Assembly: GCF_028010285.1 (NCBI RefSeq)
Contig: NZ_CP116304.1
Coordinates: 3,612,501-3,676,500 of the forward strand
Reading direction: 5' to 3'
DNA: 64,000 nucleotides
Source: Pseudomonas sp. Q1-7
Lineage (GTDB): Bacteria; Pseudomonadota; Gammaproteobacteria; Pseudomonadales; Pseudomonadaceae
The translations under genes were made by a program, and so were the position numbers. Within the stretch, counting starts at the first letter, position 1; each line of letters starts with the position of its first letter. Below the pieces are notes generated by a model. It worked only from the letters and a program-made list of their open reading frames with translations. It was not told the origin of the DNA and searched no databases. Shown here in pieces: positions 46,341-54,254 of this stretch.

Positions 46341-46353
46341 AGACCGATCGTCT
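46341..46353. promoter_or_regulatory. AcuR-type operator 3 (acuI promoter)
   Basis: AGACCGATCGTCT is identical to the core of operator 1, 5 kb away at dddA. It lies just upstream of the acuI ribosome binding site, so repressor binding would block acuI transcription. Confidence 0.78.
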
Positions 46354-46586
46354 ATAAATCAACCAAAAAGCATCAGCGTTCGATGCGGGTATTAACTCCT
46401 TGATGAAACATCGAGGAGTTGATCCATGAGTCAGCTGGCGCAACGCCTGGCGCCTTCCCAGCCAACTCTGCCGAGAACTGCCCATTCCGGACACAGGATG
46501 GCAGTCACGCGTAGCACATTCCCCTCACGATCCTAAGAGGTGATCTCGCAAGCTGTAGGCTTGACGATTTCATCGTGCGAATAATT

Positions 46587-46599
46587 AGACCGGTCGCCT
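46587..46599. promoter_or_regulatory. AcuR-type operator 4 (between acuI and aldehyde dehydrogenase)
   Basis: AGACCGGTCGCCT is a two-base variant of the operator core, followed by CGAAAAGTCAAG as at operator 2. It lies about 150 bp upstream of the aldehyde dehydrogenase gene and 100 bp from the ArsR-type site. It could link the two regulons or be a relic of a lost gene. Confidence 0.55.
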
Positions 46600-46688
46600 C
46601 GAAAAGTCAAGCACGCATGCGCCAATCCAGGAAGCGGACCTTGTCGCACAAAATTCCGTGTGAAGAAATTGTGGAAATTAGATATTGA

Positions 46689-46702
46689 CATATCTCGATA
46701 TG
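46689..46702. promoter_or_regulatory. ArsR-type operator A (aldehyde dehydrogenase promoter)
   Basis: CATATCTCGATATG is a perfect 6-2-6 inverted repeat 48 bp before the aldehyde dehydrogenase start. CATATCTCGAT is repeated exactly (reverse strand) upstream of the OYE gene, and TATCTCGAT appears upstream of arsR. Confidence 0.7.
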
Positions 46703-46750
46703 ACAAATAGCTTAGAAATCGCAAGCCACCCTACCCCCTGGAGATACCCC

Positions 46751-48250
46751 ATGCAAAAGCTCGACGTTACCCTCCCGACCTACGTACCCGACAGCAGCTA
46801 CGGCCTGTTCATCGACAACCAATGGGTTGCTGGTGAAAGTGGTGAGACCCTTTCCATCATCAATCCCGCTAACGGACAAACGCTCACCAGCATCCCGAAC
46901 GGCACAGCCGCCGATATCGATCGTGCGGTGCAGGCCGCTCAGCGCGCCTTCGAAACCTGGCGGTTAACCAGCCCCATCGAGCGCGCCAATGCCCTGCTGA
47001 AAATTGCCGATCTGATGGAAGCCGATGCAGAACGTTTCTCCGTCCTGGAGACTCTCGACGTAGGCAAGCCGATCCGGGAAAGCAGCAGCATCGACGTCCC
47101 GCTGGCCATCGATCACTTCCGCTACTTCGCCGGCGTGATCCGCAGTCACTCCGACGAGGCGGTAATGCTGGACGAGCAGACTCTCAGCATCGTGCTCAGT
47201 GAGCCACTGGGCGTGGTGGGCCAAGTAATTCCCTGGAACTTCCCGCTGCTGATGGCAGCCTGGAAAATCGCCCCGGCCATCGCGGCGGGTAATACTGTGG
47301 TCATCAAACCATCCGAACTGACCCCGGTTACCATCCTTGAGCTTGCGAAGATTCTCGCCAAGGTTCTACCGGCCGGCGTCGTGAACATCGTCACCGGCAC
47401 GGGGGCCTCTGCAGGCCAGGCGCTGCTGGACCATCCGGACGTGCGCAAGCTCGCCTTCACCGGCTCGACCGGTGTCGGCATGCGTGTCGCCGATGCGGCG
47501 GCGAAGAAGCTGATTCCGGCGACCCTCGAGTTGGGCGGCAAATCGGCCAATATCGTCTTCCCCGATGCAAACTGGGACAAGGCCGTGGAAGGCGCTGCTC
47601 TCGCCATCCTCTGGAACCAGGGCCAGGTTTGCGAATCCGGCGCACGGCTGTTCGTCCATGAGTCGATCTATGAGCGCTTCCTAGCCGAGGTCCAGCAGAA
47701 GTTCGAAGCCGTGCGCGTGGGCGACCCGCTGCATCGGGACACCATGATGGGGGCCCAGGTCAGCAAGACACAAATGGAGCGCATCCTTGGTTACATCGAT
47801 ATCGCCAAGCAGGAGGGCGCACGGGTGCTGATCGGCGGTGGTCGCCTGACAGGGCCTGCTTACGATAACGGCTTCTTCATCCAGCCGACCATCCTGGTCG
47901 ACGTACGCAACGACATGCGCGTGGCATACGAGGAGATCTTTGGCCCTGTCCTGTGTGTGATTCCGTTCAAGGATGAAGCGGAGGTCATCGCCATGGCCAA
48001 CGACTCGGACTACGGGCTGGCTGGTGCGGTCTGGACCCAGGACATCAATCGCGCGGTGCGCGTGGCACGTGCGGTGGAAACCGGTCGCATGTGGGTGAAC
48101 ACCTACCATGACATCCCTGCCCACGCGCCCTTTGGTGGCTACAAGAAGTCCGGCCTTGGAAGAGAGACCCACAAGTCCATCCTCGAAGCCTACAGCCAGA
48201 AGAAGAATATTCTCGTCAGCCTCAAAGAAGCGGCCCATGGCTTGTTCTGA
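46751..48250 (+). CDS. NAD(P)-dependent aldehyde dehydrogenase
   Basis: This 499-aa classical ALDH has GVVGQVIPWNFPLLMAAWKI, LAFTGSTGVGMRVAD, the general base in PATLELGGKSANIVF (near residue 268) and the catalytic Cys in ILWNQGQVCESGARLFV (near residue 302). It is complete and CoA-independent by motif, unlike dddC. The substrate is unknown. It shares a control motif with the OYE and arsR genes. Acrolein or another reactive aldehyde is possible, and oxidation of acrolein would give acrylate. That link is inference. Confidence 0.9.
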   Translation: MQKLDVTLPTYVPDSSYGLFIDNQWVAGESGETLSIINPANGQTLTSIPNGTAADIDRAVQAAQRAFETWRLTSPIERANALLKIADLMEADAERFSVLETLDVGKPIRESSSIDVPLAIDHFRYFAGVIRSHSDEAVMLDEQTLSIVLSEPLGVVGQVIPWNFPLLMAAWKIAPAIAAGNTVVIKPSELTPVTILELAKILAKVLPAGVVNIVTGTGASAGQALLDHPDVRKLAFTGSTGVGMRVADAAAKKLIPATLELGGKSANIVFPDANWDKAVEGAALAILWNQGQVCESGARLFVHESIYERFLAEVQQKFEAVRVGDPLHRDTMMGAQVSKTQMERILGYIDIAKQEGARVLIGGGRLTGPAYDNGFFIQPTILVDVRNDMRVAYEEIFGPVLCVIPFKDEAEVIAMANDSDYGLAGAVWTQDINRAVRVARAVETGRMWVNTYHDIPAHAPFGGYKKSGLGRETHKSILEAYSQKKNILVSLKEAAHGLF

Positions 48251-48280
48251 TGCTGTGAAGCGGGTTCAGTTTGCCCACTA

Positions 48281-48301
48281 ACATCGATAAATCGAGATAT
48301 G
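48281..48301. promoter_or_regulatory. ArsR-type operator B (OYE promoter)
   Basis: ATCGATAAATCGAGATATG contains, on the reverse strand, CATATCTCGAT, an 11-bp exact match to operator A. It lies 12 bp before the OYE start, where bound repressor would block expression. Confidence 0.68.
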
Positions 48302-48313
48302 CAGGTAATTGAA

Positions 48314-49438
48314 ATGAATCAGTCTGTCCTCTTCGAAACCACCCAACTGGGTCCGTACACCCTCAAGAACCGCATCGTTCTGCCGCCGCTGACGCGTTCC
48401 CGTAGCTCTCAGCCCGGCAACATTCCGAACGATCTCATGGCCACTTATTACCGCCAGCGTACCGGTGCCGGCTTCATGGTGACCGAAGGCACCCAGATCG
48501 AACCCCGCGGTCAGGGGTACGCCTGGACCCCTGGTATCCACAGCGCTGAGCAGGTCGAAGGCTGGCGTAAGGTCACTGATGCTGTGCATGCCGAAGGGGG
48601 TGTGATCTTCGCGCAGCTCTGGCATGTCGGCCGCGTGTCGCACACTTCTCTGCAGCCCCGCGGCGAAGCGCCCATCGCGCCATCGGCCATCCGGGCAGAC
48701 AGCGTCAAGGTGTTCATCGAGACGGGCCCCGGCACGGGTGCATTGGCTGAGCCGTCGACTCCACGCGCACTTTCGACCGCAGAAGTGAAGGAACTGGTCC
48801 AGCTCTATGCCCAAGCGGCCCGAAATGCGTTGGACGCCGGTTTCGACGGGGTAGAAATCCACTCTGCGAACGGCTACCTGGTGAACCAGTTCATTTCCGC
48901 CCATACCAACCGTCGCGATGACGAATATGGTGGCTCGCTGCAGAACCGCTTGCGCTTCCTGCGCGAAGTCACTGAGGCCGTTGCCGGCGTCGTGGGTACG
49001 GAGCGCTTGGGCGTTCGCTTCGCACCGCTCTTCGCTACCACTGATGAGGATCGCGTCTACCTCGGCCTGGTCGAAGAGGATCCGCATCAAACCTATATCG
49101 AGGCGGTGAAGATTCTTGAGGAAGTGGGCATCGCCTACCTGTCGCTCGCCGAAGCCGACTGGGAGAACGCCCCCGAACTGCCCGAGGCGTTTCGCGAGGA
49201 TGTTCGCAAGACCTTCAGCGGCAAGATCCTTTATGCCGGCAAATACACCGCTGAGCGAGGAAGTCGGGTGATCCAGGCGGGCTGGGGTGACCTCATCGCA
49301 TTCGGTCGACCCTTCATTGCGAACCCGGATCTGCCCGCCCGCATCGCCAACAATTGGCCGCTGAATCCAGTGGACCCTACCAGCATGTATGGCGGCACTG
49401 ATAAGGGCTACACCGACTACCCAACCTATCAACCCTAA
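48314..49438 (+). CDS. Old yellow enzyme family NADH:flavin oxidoreductase
   Basis: This 374-aa FMN enzyme has the TIM-barrel signatures of the NemA/XenB branch: LKNRIVLPPLTRSRS (Thr near the flavin), then IFAQLWHVGRVSHTSLQP, the His/Asn pair in GVEIHSANGYLVNQFIS and the C-terminal FGRPFIANPDLPAR. Members reduce C=C bonds of alpha,beta-unsaturated carbonyls and nitro-compounds. The start at 48314 was chosen over an upstream ATG inside the operator. It is followed by a hairpin and then the luciferase-like gene. Confidence 0.93.
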   Translation: MNQSVLFETTQLGPYTLKNRIVLPPLTRSRSSQPGNIPNDLMATYYRQRTGAGFMVTEGTQIEPRGQGYAWTPGIHSAEQVEGWRKVTDAVHAEGGVIFAQLWHVGRVSHTSLQPRGEAPIAPSAIRADSVKVFIETGPGTGALAEPSTPRALSTAEVKELVQLYAQAARNALDAGFDGVEIHSANGYLVNQFISAHTNRRDDEYGGSLQNRLRFLREVTEAVAGVVGTERLGVRFAPLFATTDEDRVYLGLVEEDPHQTYIEAVKILEEVGIAYLSLAEADWENAPELPEAFREDVRKTFSGKILYAGKYTAERGSRVIQAGWGDLIAFGRPFIANPDLPARIANNWPLNPVDPTSMYGGTDKGYTDYPTYQP

Positions 49439-49446
49439 TGATAGTC

Positions 49447-49474
49447 GCCGCGCCCTGAAGCACCAGGGCGCGGC
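49447..49474. terminator. 11-bp hairpin between the OYE and luciferase-like genes
   Basis: GCCGCGCCCTG (49447-49457) pairs with CAGGGCGCGGC (49464-49474). There is no T run, so it more likely stabilises or partly attenuates the message within an operon than ends it. Confidence 0.5.
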
Positions 49475-49503
49475 TCGTGGCCTTCCAGTAGAGGAAGATA
49501 GAT

Positions 49504-50469
49504 ATGTATCAACCGAGCACTGTTCCTTACCAAGACCATCATGGGTTCAGAAGAACCTTCATGCCGGGCAATCTGAGCCTGGGGTTGTTCTTCCCACTGG
49601 AGGCCTTCGAGTGGGATACGCCGACCATGCACGATCAGGTGGCATTGGCGAGACGGGCCGAAGAGCTAGGTTTTGCCACACTCTGGTTTCGCGATGTTCC
49701 ACTTAGGGACCCGGACTTTGGTGATGTCGGCCAGGTCTTCGACCCATGGGTCTACCTGGGCTACATGGCCGCCCATACCACCAAGATCGCTTTGGGTACT
49801 GCTTCAATCGCCTTGCCCTTGCACCATCCTTTGCATGCAGCCAAGGCGGCAGCGAGCGTCGACCAGTTGAGCGACGGTCGGTTGCTACTAGGGGTGGCGT
49901 CTGGAGACCGTCCAGTGGAGTTTCCCGCATTCAACGTCGATCCCGAAAAACGGGGTGAGGTCTTCCGCGAATGCTGTGAAGTCATACGCCAGGCCCATTC
50001 CAGTTCGTTTGCGCCCATTCGCTGGAGGGGCGGCGAGTTGCGGGGGGCTGACCTCATCCCCAAGCCTACAACCCGTGAGATCCCTTTGTTCGTGACCGGG
50101 CATAGCCGCCAGTCGCTCGATTGGATCGCGCGCGAAAGCCATGGATGGATCAACTATCCACGCCCTCCGAAAATTCAGCAGATGATCGTCGAGGATTGGC
50201 GGCGTGAAGTCAGAACGCAGTGTGGCCCCGTCTACAAACCGTTCATGCAGTCGCTTTACATCGATCTCGATGCATCCCCGTCTGCCCTTCCCTCTCGAAT
50301 TCATCTTGGGTTCCGTTTAGGGCGTGACCACCTGCGGGCGTTATTGGAGGCGCTTCAGGAAATCGGTGTGGACCACGTTATCCTGAACCTGAAATACGGC
50401 AGACGCCCCGCAGCCGAGGTTATCGAAGAGCTTGGCAAGCACGTTGTTCCTCGCTTTCGCGCGTTCTAG
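49504..50469 (+). CDS. Luciferase-like (LLM class) flavin-dependent monooxygenase
   Basis: This 321-aa protein has the F420/FMN TIM-barrel pattern of bacterial luciferase-like enzymes: LARRAEELGFATLWFRDVPL, then IALGTASIALPLHHPLHAAK and SVDQLSDGRLLLGVASGDR. The C-terminal part ends DHVILNLKYGRRPAAEVIEE. An AGGAAG site precedes the start. It lies in the same direction as, and 65 bp after, the OYE gene. Substrate is unknown. An OYE plus LLM pair under an ArsR regulator suggests handling of electrophiles. Confidence 0.88.
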   Translation: MYQPSTVPYQDHHGFRRTFMPGNLSLGLFFPLEAFEWDTPTMHDQVALARRAEELGFATLWFRDVPLRDPDFGDVGQVFDPWVYLGYMAAHTTKIALGTASIALPLHHPLHAAKAAASVDQLSDGRLLLGVASGDRPVEFPAFNVDPEKRGEVFRECCEVIRQAHSSSFAPIRWRGGELRGADLIPKPTTREIPLFVTGHSRQSLDWIARESHGWINYPRPPKIQQMIVEDWRREVRTQCGPVYKPFMQSLYIDLDASPSALPSRIHLGFRLGRDHLRALLEALQEIGVDHVILNLKYGRRPAAEVIEELGKHVVPRFRAF

Positions 50470-50584
50470 CGCTAGTTCGTCGGCCTAGCGGAGCAATGGA
50501 ATTGAGTCATGAGCGATTCGAAGACAAGCGGTCGGTGAAGGTCACTTTGAGGCCTTCCCTTTCTCCGCGTTGACGAGGAAAATA

Positions 50585-50615
50585 TCGCAATATTGCGAAA
50601 AATAGGTATCTCGAT
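50585..50615. promoter_or_regulatory. arsR operator region (palindrome plus shared motif)
   Basis: TCGCAATATTGCGA (50585-50598) is a perfect 14-bp palindrome of the kind bound by ArsR proteins. TATCTCGAT at 50607-50615 repeats the motif of operators A and B. Both lie just before the arsR start, indicating autoregulation. Confidence 0.7.
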
Positions 50616-50617
50616 CT

Positions 50618-50923
50618 ATGAGCATTGACGTGAATGAAGCCCTGAAGGCTTTGGCAAACCCGATTCGCCTCGCCATCCTCAACTGGCTCAAGGACCCTCG
50701 GGCAAGCTTTCCTGAGCAAGAGGTCGATCCGGAAACGGTCGGGGTGTGCGTCAGCATCATCCAGGAGCGTACGGGCCTTTCGCAGTCCACCACATCGCTT
50801 TACCTGACAGCGTTGCAACGCGCGCAACTGGTGACATCGCAGCGCATCGGCCCCTGGACCTACTACAAGCGACATGACGAAAACATCGAAGCCTTCTTTA
50901 CGGCGCTGCAGGAGAGGATCTAG
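50618..50923 (+). CDS. ArsR-family winged-helix regulator
   Basis: This 101-aa regulator has EALKALANPIRLAILNWLKD, followed by the recognition helix in ERTGLSQSTTSLYLTALQRA and the wing SQRIGPWTYYKRHDENIE. There is a cysteine in VGVCVSIIQ, before the recognition helix, but no classical metal-binding CxC. It may sense a redox or electrophilic signal. It ends the ALDH-OYE-LLM unit and likely controls all of it through the shared motif. Confidence 0.9.
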   Translation: MSIDVNEALKALANPIRLAILNWLKDPRASFPEQEVDPETVGVCVSIIQERTGLSQSTTSLYLTALQRAQLVTSQRIGPWTYYKRHDENIEAFFTALQERI

Positions 50924-50980
50924 GCCAATCCTGCCGGACATAGCTGGGACAGCCTGACGAACGACACATTGAGACGGGTT

Positions 50981-51841
50981 CTACCCCATTTCCACGGACG
51001 GTTTGAAAAGGGCTGAAAACTTCAAATCTTGCCGGGCGACTCTACGACGCATTCGTGGGTTATGAAACCGCTCGATGTAGTCGAATAGATCAGCCCGTGC
51101 TTCATCGCGCGTTCGATACGCTTGATGGGCAACACGCTCCCGTTTGAGCAGACCAAAGAAGCCTTCACAGGCAGCGTTATCGCCACAATGCCCGACGGCA
51201 CTCATGCTACAAACCAGCGTGTTGCGAGTTAGAAAGCGCTGGTAATCCGCACTGGTGAACTGGCTGCCACGATCCGAATGCAGGATCACTGACCAATCGC
51301 CCTGGCGTTGCCAGATTGCCATTTCCACCGCTCGGATCACCATCTGCCGATCCTGACGGTGATGCATCGACCAGCCAATGACCAGCTTGCTGTACAGGTC
51401 GAGCACCACGCACAGGAACAGTTTGCCCTCCAGGGTGGCGACTTCCGTGATGTCGGTGACCCACTTGCGCTCCGGCTCCAAGGCGGTGAAGTCGCGCTCC
51501 AGTAGATTCTTCACGCCAGCTGGACGACCAGAGGCTACTCGACCAAGGCCGCGCTTCTTCTGACGTGGCCATCCTTGAATTCTCTCTGCGGACATCAGGC
51601 GAGCAACGCGGTTCAGGCTGACAGTTTCACCTTCGTCGAGCAGATCCTCACGCATACGAGGAGCGCCGATCACACCACGGCTGTCCTCATGAATCTCCCG
51701 AATGCGCCTTACTAGGCGCGCATTCTCTTGAGCGCGCGGACTTGGCTCGCGATCCTGCCAGTCGTAATAGCCGCTGGCAGAAACCTTCAGGCAACGGCAC
51801 ATCAGTCGTACCGGGTACTCGTTGCGGCAGCGCTGGATCAC
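50981..51841 (-). CDS. IS3-family transposase OrfB
   Basis: This 286-aa DDE integrase-core protein contains [20 protein letters not shown] (first Asp), then [20 protein letters not shown] (second Asp) and [18 protein letters not shown] (Glu). The N-terminus has the HTH_21-type [14 protein letters not shown]. It overlaps orfA by 4 bp and would be made as an OrfAB fusion. Its stop is within the terminal repeat. Confidence 0.94.
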   Translation of the reverse strand: MIQRCRNEYPVRLMCRCLKVSASGYYDWQDREPSPRAQENARLVRRIREIHEDSRGVIGAPRMREDLLDEGETVSLNRVARLMSAERIQGWPRQKKRGLGRVASGRPAGVKNLLERDFTALEPERKWVTDITEVATLEGKLFLCVVLDLYSKLVIGWSMHHRQDRQMVIRAVEMAIWQRQGDWSVILHSDRGSQFTSADYQRFLTRNTLVCSMSAVGHCGDNAACEGFFGLLKRERVAHQAYRTRDEARADLFDYIERFHNPRMRRRVARQDLKFSALFKPSVEMG

Positions 51842-52143
51842 CGAGTACCGCTCGATGACTCCCTGGCAAAGTACGCTGCCGCGTCTCTTAAAAAATCACG
51901 TTCCTTGGTCACTCGGGCCAACTCACGCTTGAGGCGGGCAAGCTCCTCATCTCGCGGACTCCCCGTTCCTGGAAACGCCTTTTCTACGCCTGGCTGCGAC
52001 TCTCTAACCCAGCGTGTGAGCAGGTTCGGAGCAACACCAATCTCCAGGGCAACCTGTCGGCAGCTCGCCCCTGAACGACGAACCAGCTCGATGGCTTCCC
52101 GCTTGAACTCGGGGCTGTATCTCTTGCGCTTGGACATGAACAC
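51838..52143 (-). CDS. IS3-family transposase OrfA
   Basis: This 101-aa HTH protein starts [20 protein letters not shown] and has the DNA-binding helices [21 protein letters not shown] coiled-coil tail, [20 protein letters not shown], is followed by AAYFARES, typical of this IS3 group. It is complete and next to orfB, so this IS copy may be active. Confidence 0.93.
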   Translation of the reverse strand: MFMSKRKRYSPEFKREAIELVRRSGASCRQVALEIGVAPNLLTRWVRESQPGVEKAFPGTGSPRDEELARLKRELARVTKERDFLRDAAAYFARESSSGTR

Positions 52144-52163
52144 TCCTTCAGCTCAGCGTGAGC

Positions 52164-52508
52164 TTACTCGAAAGTGTCCGTGCTAACGGGGTAGAACCCC
52201 TCCTTCGCCAGGCGCTTGACCGTGGGTTCGCCGTTCACTGCGGCAATCACGATGTCGCCCTCCACTGCCTCCCGCGAGCGGTCCACCACCATCAGATCCC
52301 CATCATGGATGCCCGCGCCCACCATGCTGTCGCCGCCACAGCGCACCAGGTAAGTCTGGGGGGCGCGGATGTTGAGTATCTCGTCCAGGGAAATCGACCT
52401 TTCCAGGTGGTCCTGGGCGGGCGATGGAAAACCGGCGGGCACGCGGAAAGAGAAGAATGGCAACCGAAGGCCATGGGCCGCCAGGCGAGCTACTACAACG
52501 GGAATCAT
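52164..52508 (-). pseudogene. umuD: UmuD-like SOS protein truncated by the IS3 element
   Basis: The first 103 residues are a normal UmuD: a likely cleavage site Ala25-Gly26 in RVPAGFPSP, the catalytic Ser61 in RCGGDSMVGAGIHDGDLMVV and Lys98 in PTVKRLAKEG. After that the reading frame enters the terminal repeat of the IS and stops, so the last 35-40 residues are missing. The umuC polymerase gene that normally follows is absent. A LexA box lies upstream. The remnant keeps both catalytic residues but lacks the C-terminal strands, so activity is doubtful. Confidence 0.85.
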
Positions 52509-52525
52509 GGGACTACCTACGATAA

Positions 52526-52541
52526 CTGTATGTATATACAG
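52526..52541. promoter_or_regulatory. LexA (SOS) box shared by umuD and the SRAP gene
   Basis: CTGTATGTATATACAG fits the CTG-N10-CAG SOS consensus exactly. It lies 18 bp upstream of umuD and 57 bp upstream of the divergent SRAP gene, so both genes should be DNA-damage inducible. Confidence 0.9.
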
Positions 52542-52597
52542 TAATAGACAGCAGACGTTTCCTACAATGGGACAGATGACGAGCGGAGGACCTGAGG

Positions 52598-53326
52598 ATG
52601 TGCGGACGCTATGTCTCCCCGTCGGACTGGGCGATCGAAAACTACTGGCATATAGGGGCGCGCAATTCCGGCGGCTGGATCCAGAGCTTCAATGTCGCCC
52701 CCACCACCCAGGTGCCCATGCTGCGCCTGGACCCTCAAGGCGAACTGGAGCTGGTGGCCGCCCGCTGGGGCCTGATTCCCTTCTGGTGGAAGCAGCCCAA
52801 GCCACCGGGGGTGACCTTCAACGCGCGCAGTGAGGAAGCCGCCACCAAGCCCATGTGGCGCCAGAGTCTGCGAACGCACCGCTGCCTGATGCCGGCCATG
52901 GGCTGGTACGAATGGAATGAACACCAGCCGGTGCGAAGCCGATCCGGCCGCAAGGTGAATCAGCCCTACTACCACCACAGCAACGACGATGGGGTACTGG
53001 CGATTGCCGGGCTCTGGTCGACCTGGACCGGGCCCGGAGGTCAGGAAGTCGTTTCCTGCGCGCTGATGACGAAGGAAGCTGCGCCGTCGGTGGCGCATGT
53101 CCATCACCGGATGCCAGTGATTCTGGCACCGGAGCAGTTCGACCTGTGGCTGACTCCCGAGACAACGGCAGAACAGGTCCAGGGCGCTATTGCCCTGAGC
53201 CGTGAGGACTTTGCTGCCTACCCTATTACCACGGATGTCGGTAACACCAGGAACGACTATCCCGAGTTAATAGAACCAATTTCGGACAATCGGGTTGATG
53301 ACTCCGCGGGCCCCGCTAGGGTCTAG
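52598..53326 (+). CDS. SRAP/HMCES-like abasic-site DNA-protein crosslink protein (YedK family)
   Basis: This 242-aa protein has all catalytic residues of the family: Cys2 in MCGRYVS, Asn75 in FNARSEEA, Glu105 in GWYEWNE and His170 in VHHRMPVILA. YedK/HMCES proteins bind covalently to abasic sites in single-stranded DNA, which would protect single-stranded transfer intermediates. It is divergent from umuD under one LexA box. The start is fixed because Cys2 must follow the initiator Met. Confidence 0.94.
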   Translation: MCGRYVSPSDWAIENYWHIGARNSGGWIQSFNVAPTTQVPMLRLDPQGELELVAARWGLIPFWWKQPKPPGVTFNARSEEAATKPMWRQSLRTHRCLMPAMGWYEWNEHQPVRSRSGRKVNQPYYHHSNDDGVLAIAGLWSTWTGPGGQEVVSCALMTKEAAPSVAHVHHRMPVILAPEQFDLWLTPETTAEQVQGAIALSREDFAAYPITTDVGNTRNDYPELIEPISDNRVDDSAGPARV

Positions 53327-53546
53327 CGCGTGACCCAAAGACTAAAAATTCGGCCATCCCAAGAAGAAAACTTCAAGCCACCCCCTAAAGCTCTGGCCTT
53401 TTGGAAATTTTCTTAACCTTCATACACTCCCGCGATCCAAGCCCTGCTCAATGGAACGGTCGCGCTTGATCGTTATATTGTATAAGTTTTGGCACTCTTA
53501 AGAAGCCCCAGTTTCGCCCATAAACTTATTTGACCAAATCAAGGAC

Positions 53547-54254
53547 ATGGAAAAACACGAGCGCATTCAGTATGCCATTACTCAAAGTGGCAAGCAGAAA
53601 CAGGAAATTGCCGAGCTTTGCCATGTAACTCCTTCGGCTATTTCACAGTGGACTGCTGGGCCGAAATTAATTCGAGGTGAGAATCTGTTGAGTCTTGCGA
53701 AGGCCACAGGATTTCGGGCTGAGTGGTTATCCCGGGGTATAGGACCTCAAAAGGATCAAGCCCAAGGCGAAGTAATAGGTCTCGTTACTCGATTAGACAC
53801 CAACGAATCTACGTCTAGCGGCGAAGTGGACTTACCCTACTACGAGCAGATTGAGATTGCAGCAGATCACGGTGTGAATCAGGCGGTCAAGATTGCCGAC
53901 AGAGTGCTCCGCTTCTCCAGGGAAACGCTCAAGGCTGCAGGTGTCGAATCCTCCAACGCGGCAGTCGCAGTGGTCAAGGGTCGCGCCATGGAGAGATTGA
54001 TCCAGGACGGTTCAGCAATCGGATTCGACACTTCCTTTAAGCACATCATCGATGGAGAAATCTACGCCTTTGATCACAAAGGGATATTGCTAGTGAAGTT
54101 TCTATACAAGCTGCCGGGTGGCGGAATCCGAATCCGCAGCGAGAACTCATATGAATACCCGGACCAGACAATGAACCGAGAAGACTTTGGTCACATCAAG
54201 ATGCTGGGCCGGGTGTTTTGGTGGTCTAGCATTCGGCGCGCCCCTTGCCTCTGA
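53547..54254 (+). CDS. CI-like repressor with S24 fold but no catalytic serine
   Basis: This 235-aa protein has an N-terminal XRE HTH (QKQEIAELCHVTPSAISQWT, residues 17-36) and a C-terminal S24 (LexA/CI-type) domain. The usual motif G-N/D-S-M-E is VVKGRAMERLIQDG, so the nucleophile position is Ala147. The lysine is present at 184 (LLVKFLYKLPGGG). It probably represses xis-int or transfer genes, as such proteins do in ICEs and prophages. Without the serine it should not self-cleave when RecA is activated. No operator was identified. Confidence 0.88.
   Translation: MEKHERIQYAITQSGKQKQEIAELCHVTPSAISQWTAGPKLIRGENLLSLAKATGFRAEWLSRGIGPQKDQAQGEVIGLVTRLDTNESTSSGEVDLPYYEQIEIAADHGVNQAVKIADRVLRFSRETLKAAGVESSNAAVAVVKGRAMERLIQDGSAIGFDTSFKHIIDGEIYAFDHKGILLVKFLYKLPGGGIRIRSENSYEYPDQTMNREDFGHIKMLGRVFWWSSIRRAPCL

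Larger units (their letters stand above)
50976..52199 (-). mobile_element. Second IS3-family element (different from the first)
   Basis: The ends are inverted copies of GGGTTCTACCCC followed by a conserved CACGGAC block. The length is 1224 bp, with intact orfA and orfB. No target duplication is visible: the left flank is noncoding and the right flank is the middle of umuD. So DNA next to the IS was probably deleted or rearranged after insertion. Confidence 0.88.

Noticed and set aside
46425..46535. A 36-codon frame with a GGAG site between acuI and the aldehyde dehydrogenase
   Set aside because: The product has no recognisable feature. It may be the relic of a lost gene start, but it cannot be supported as a gene.
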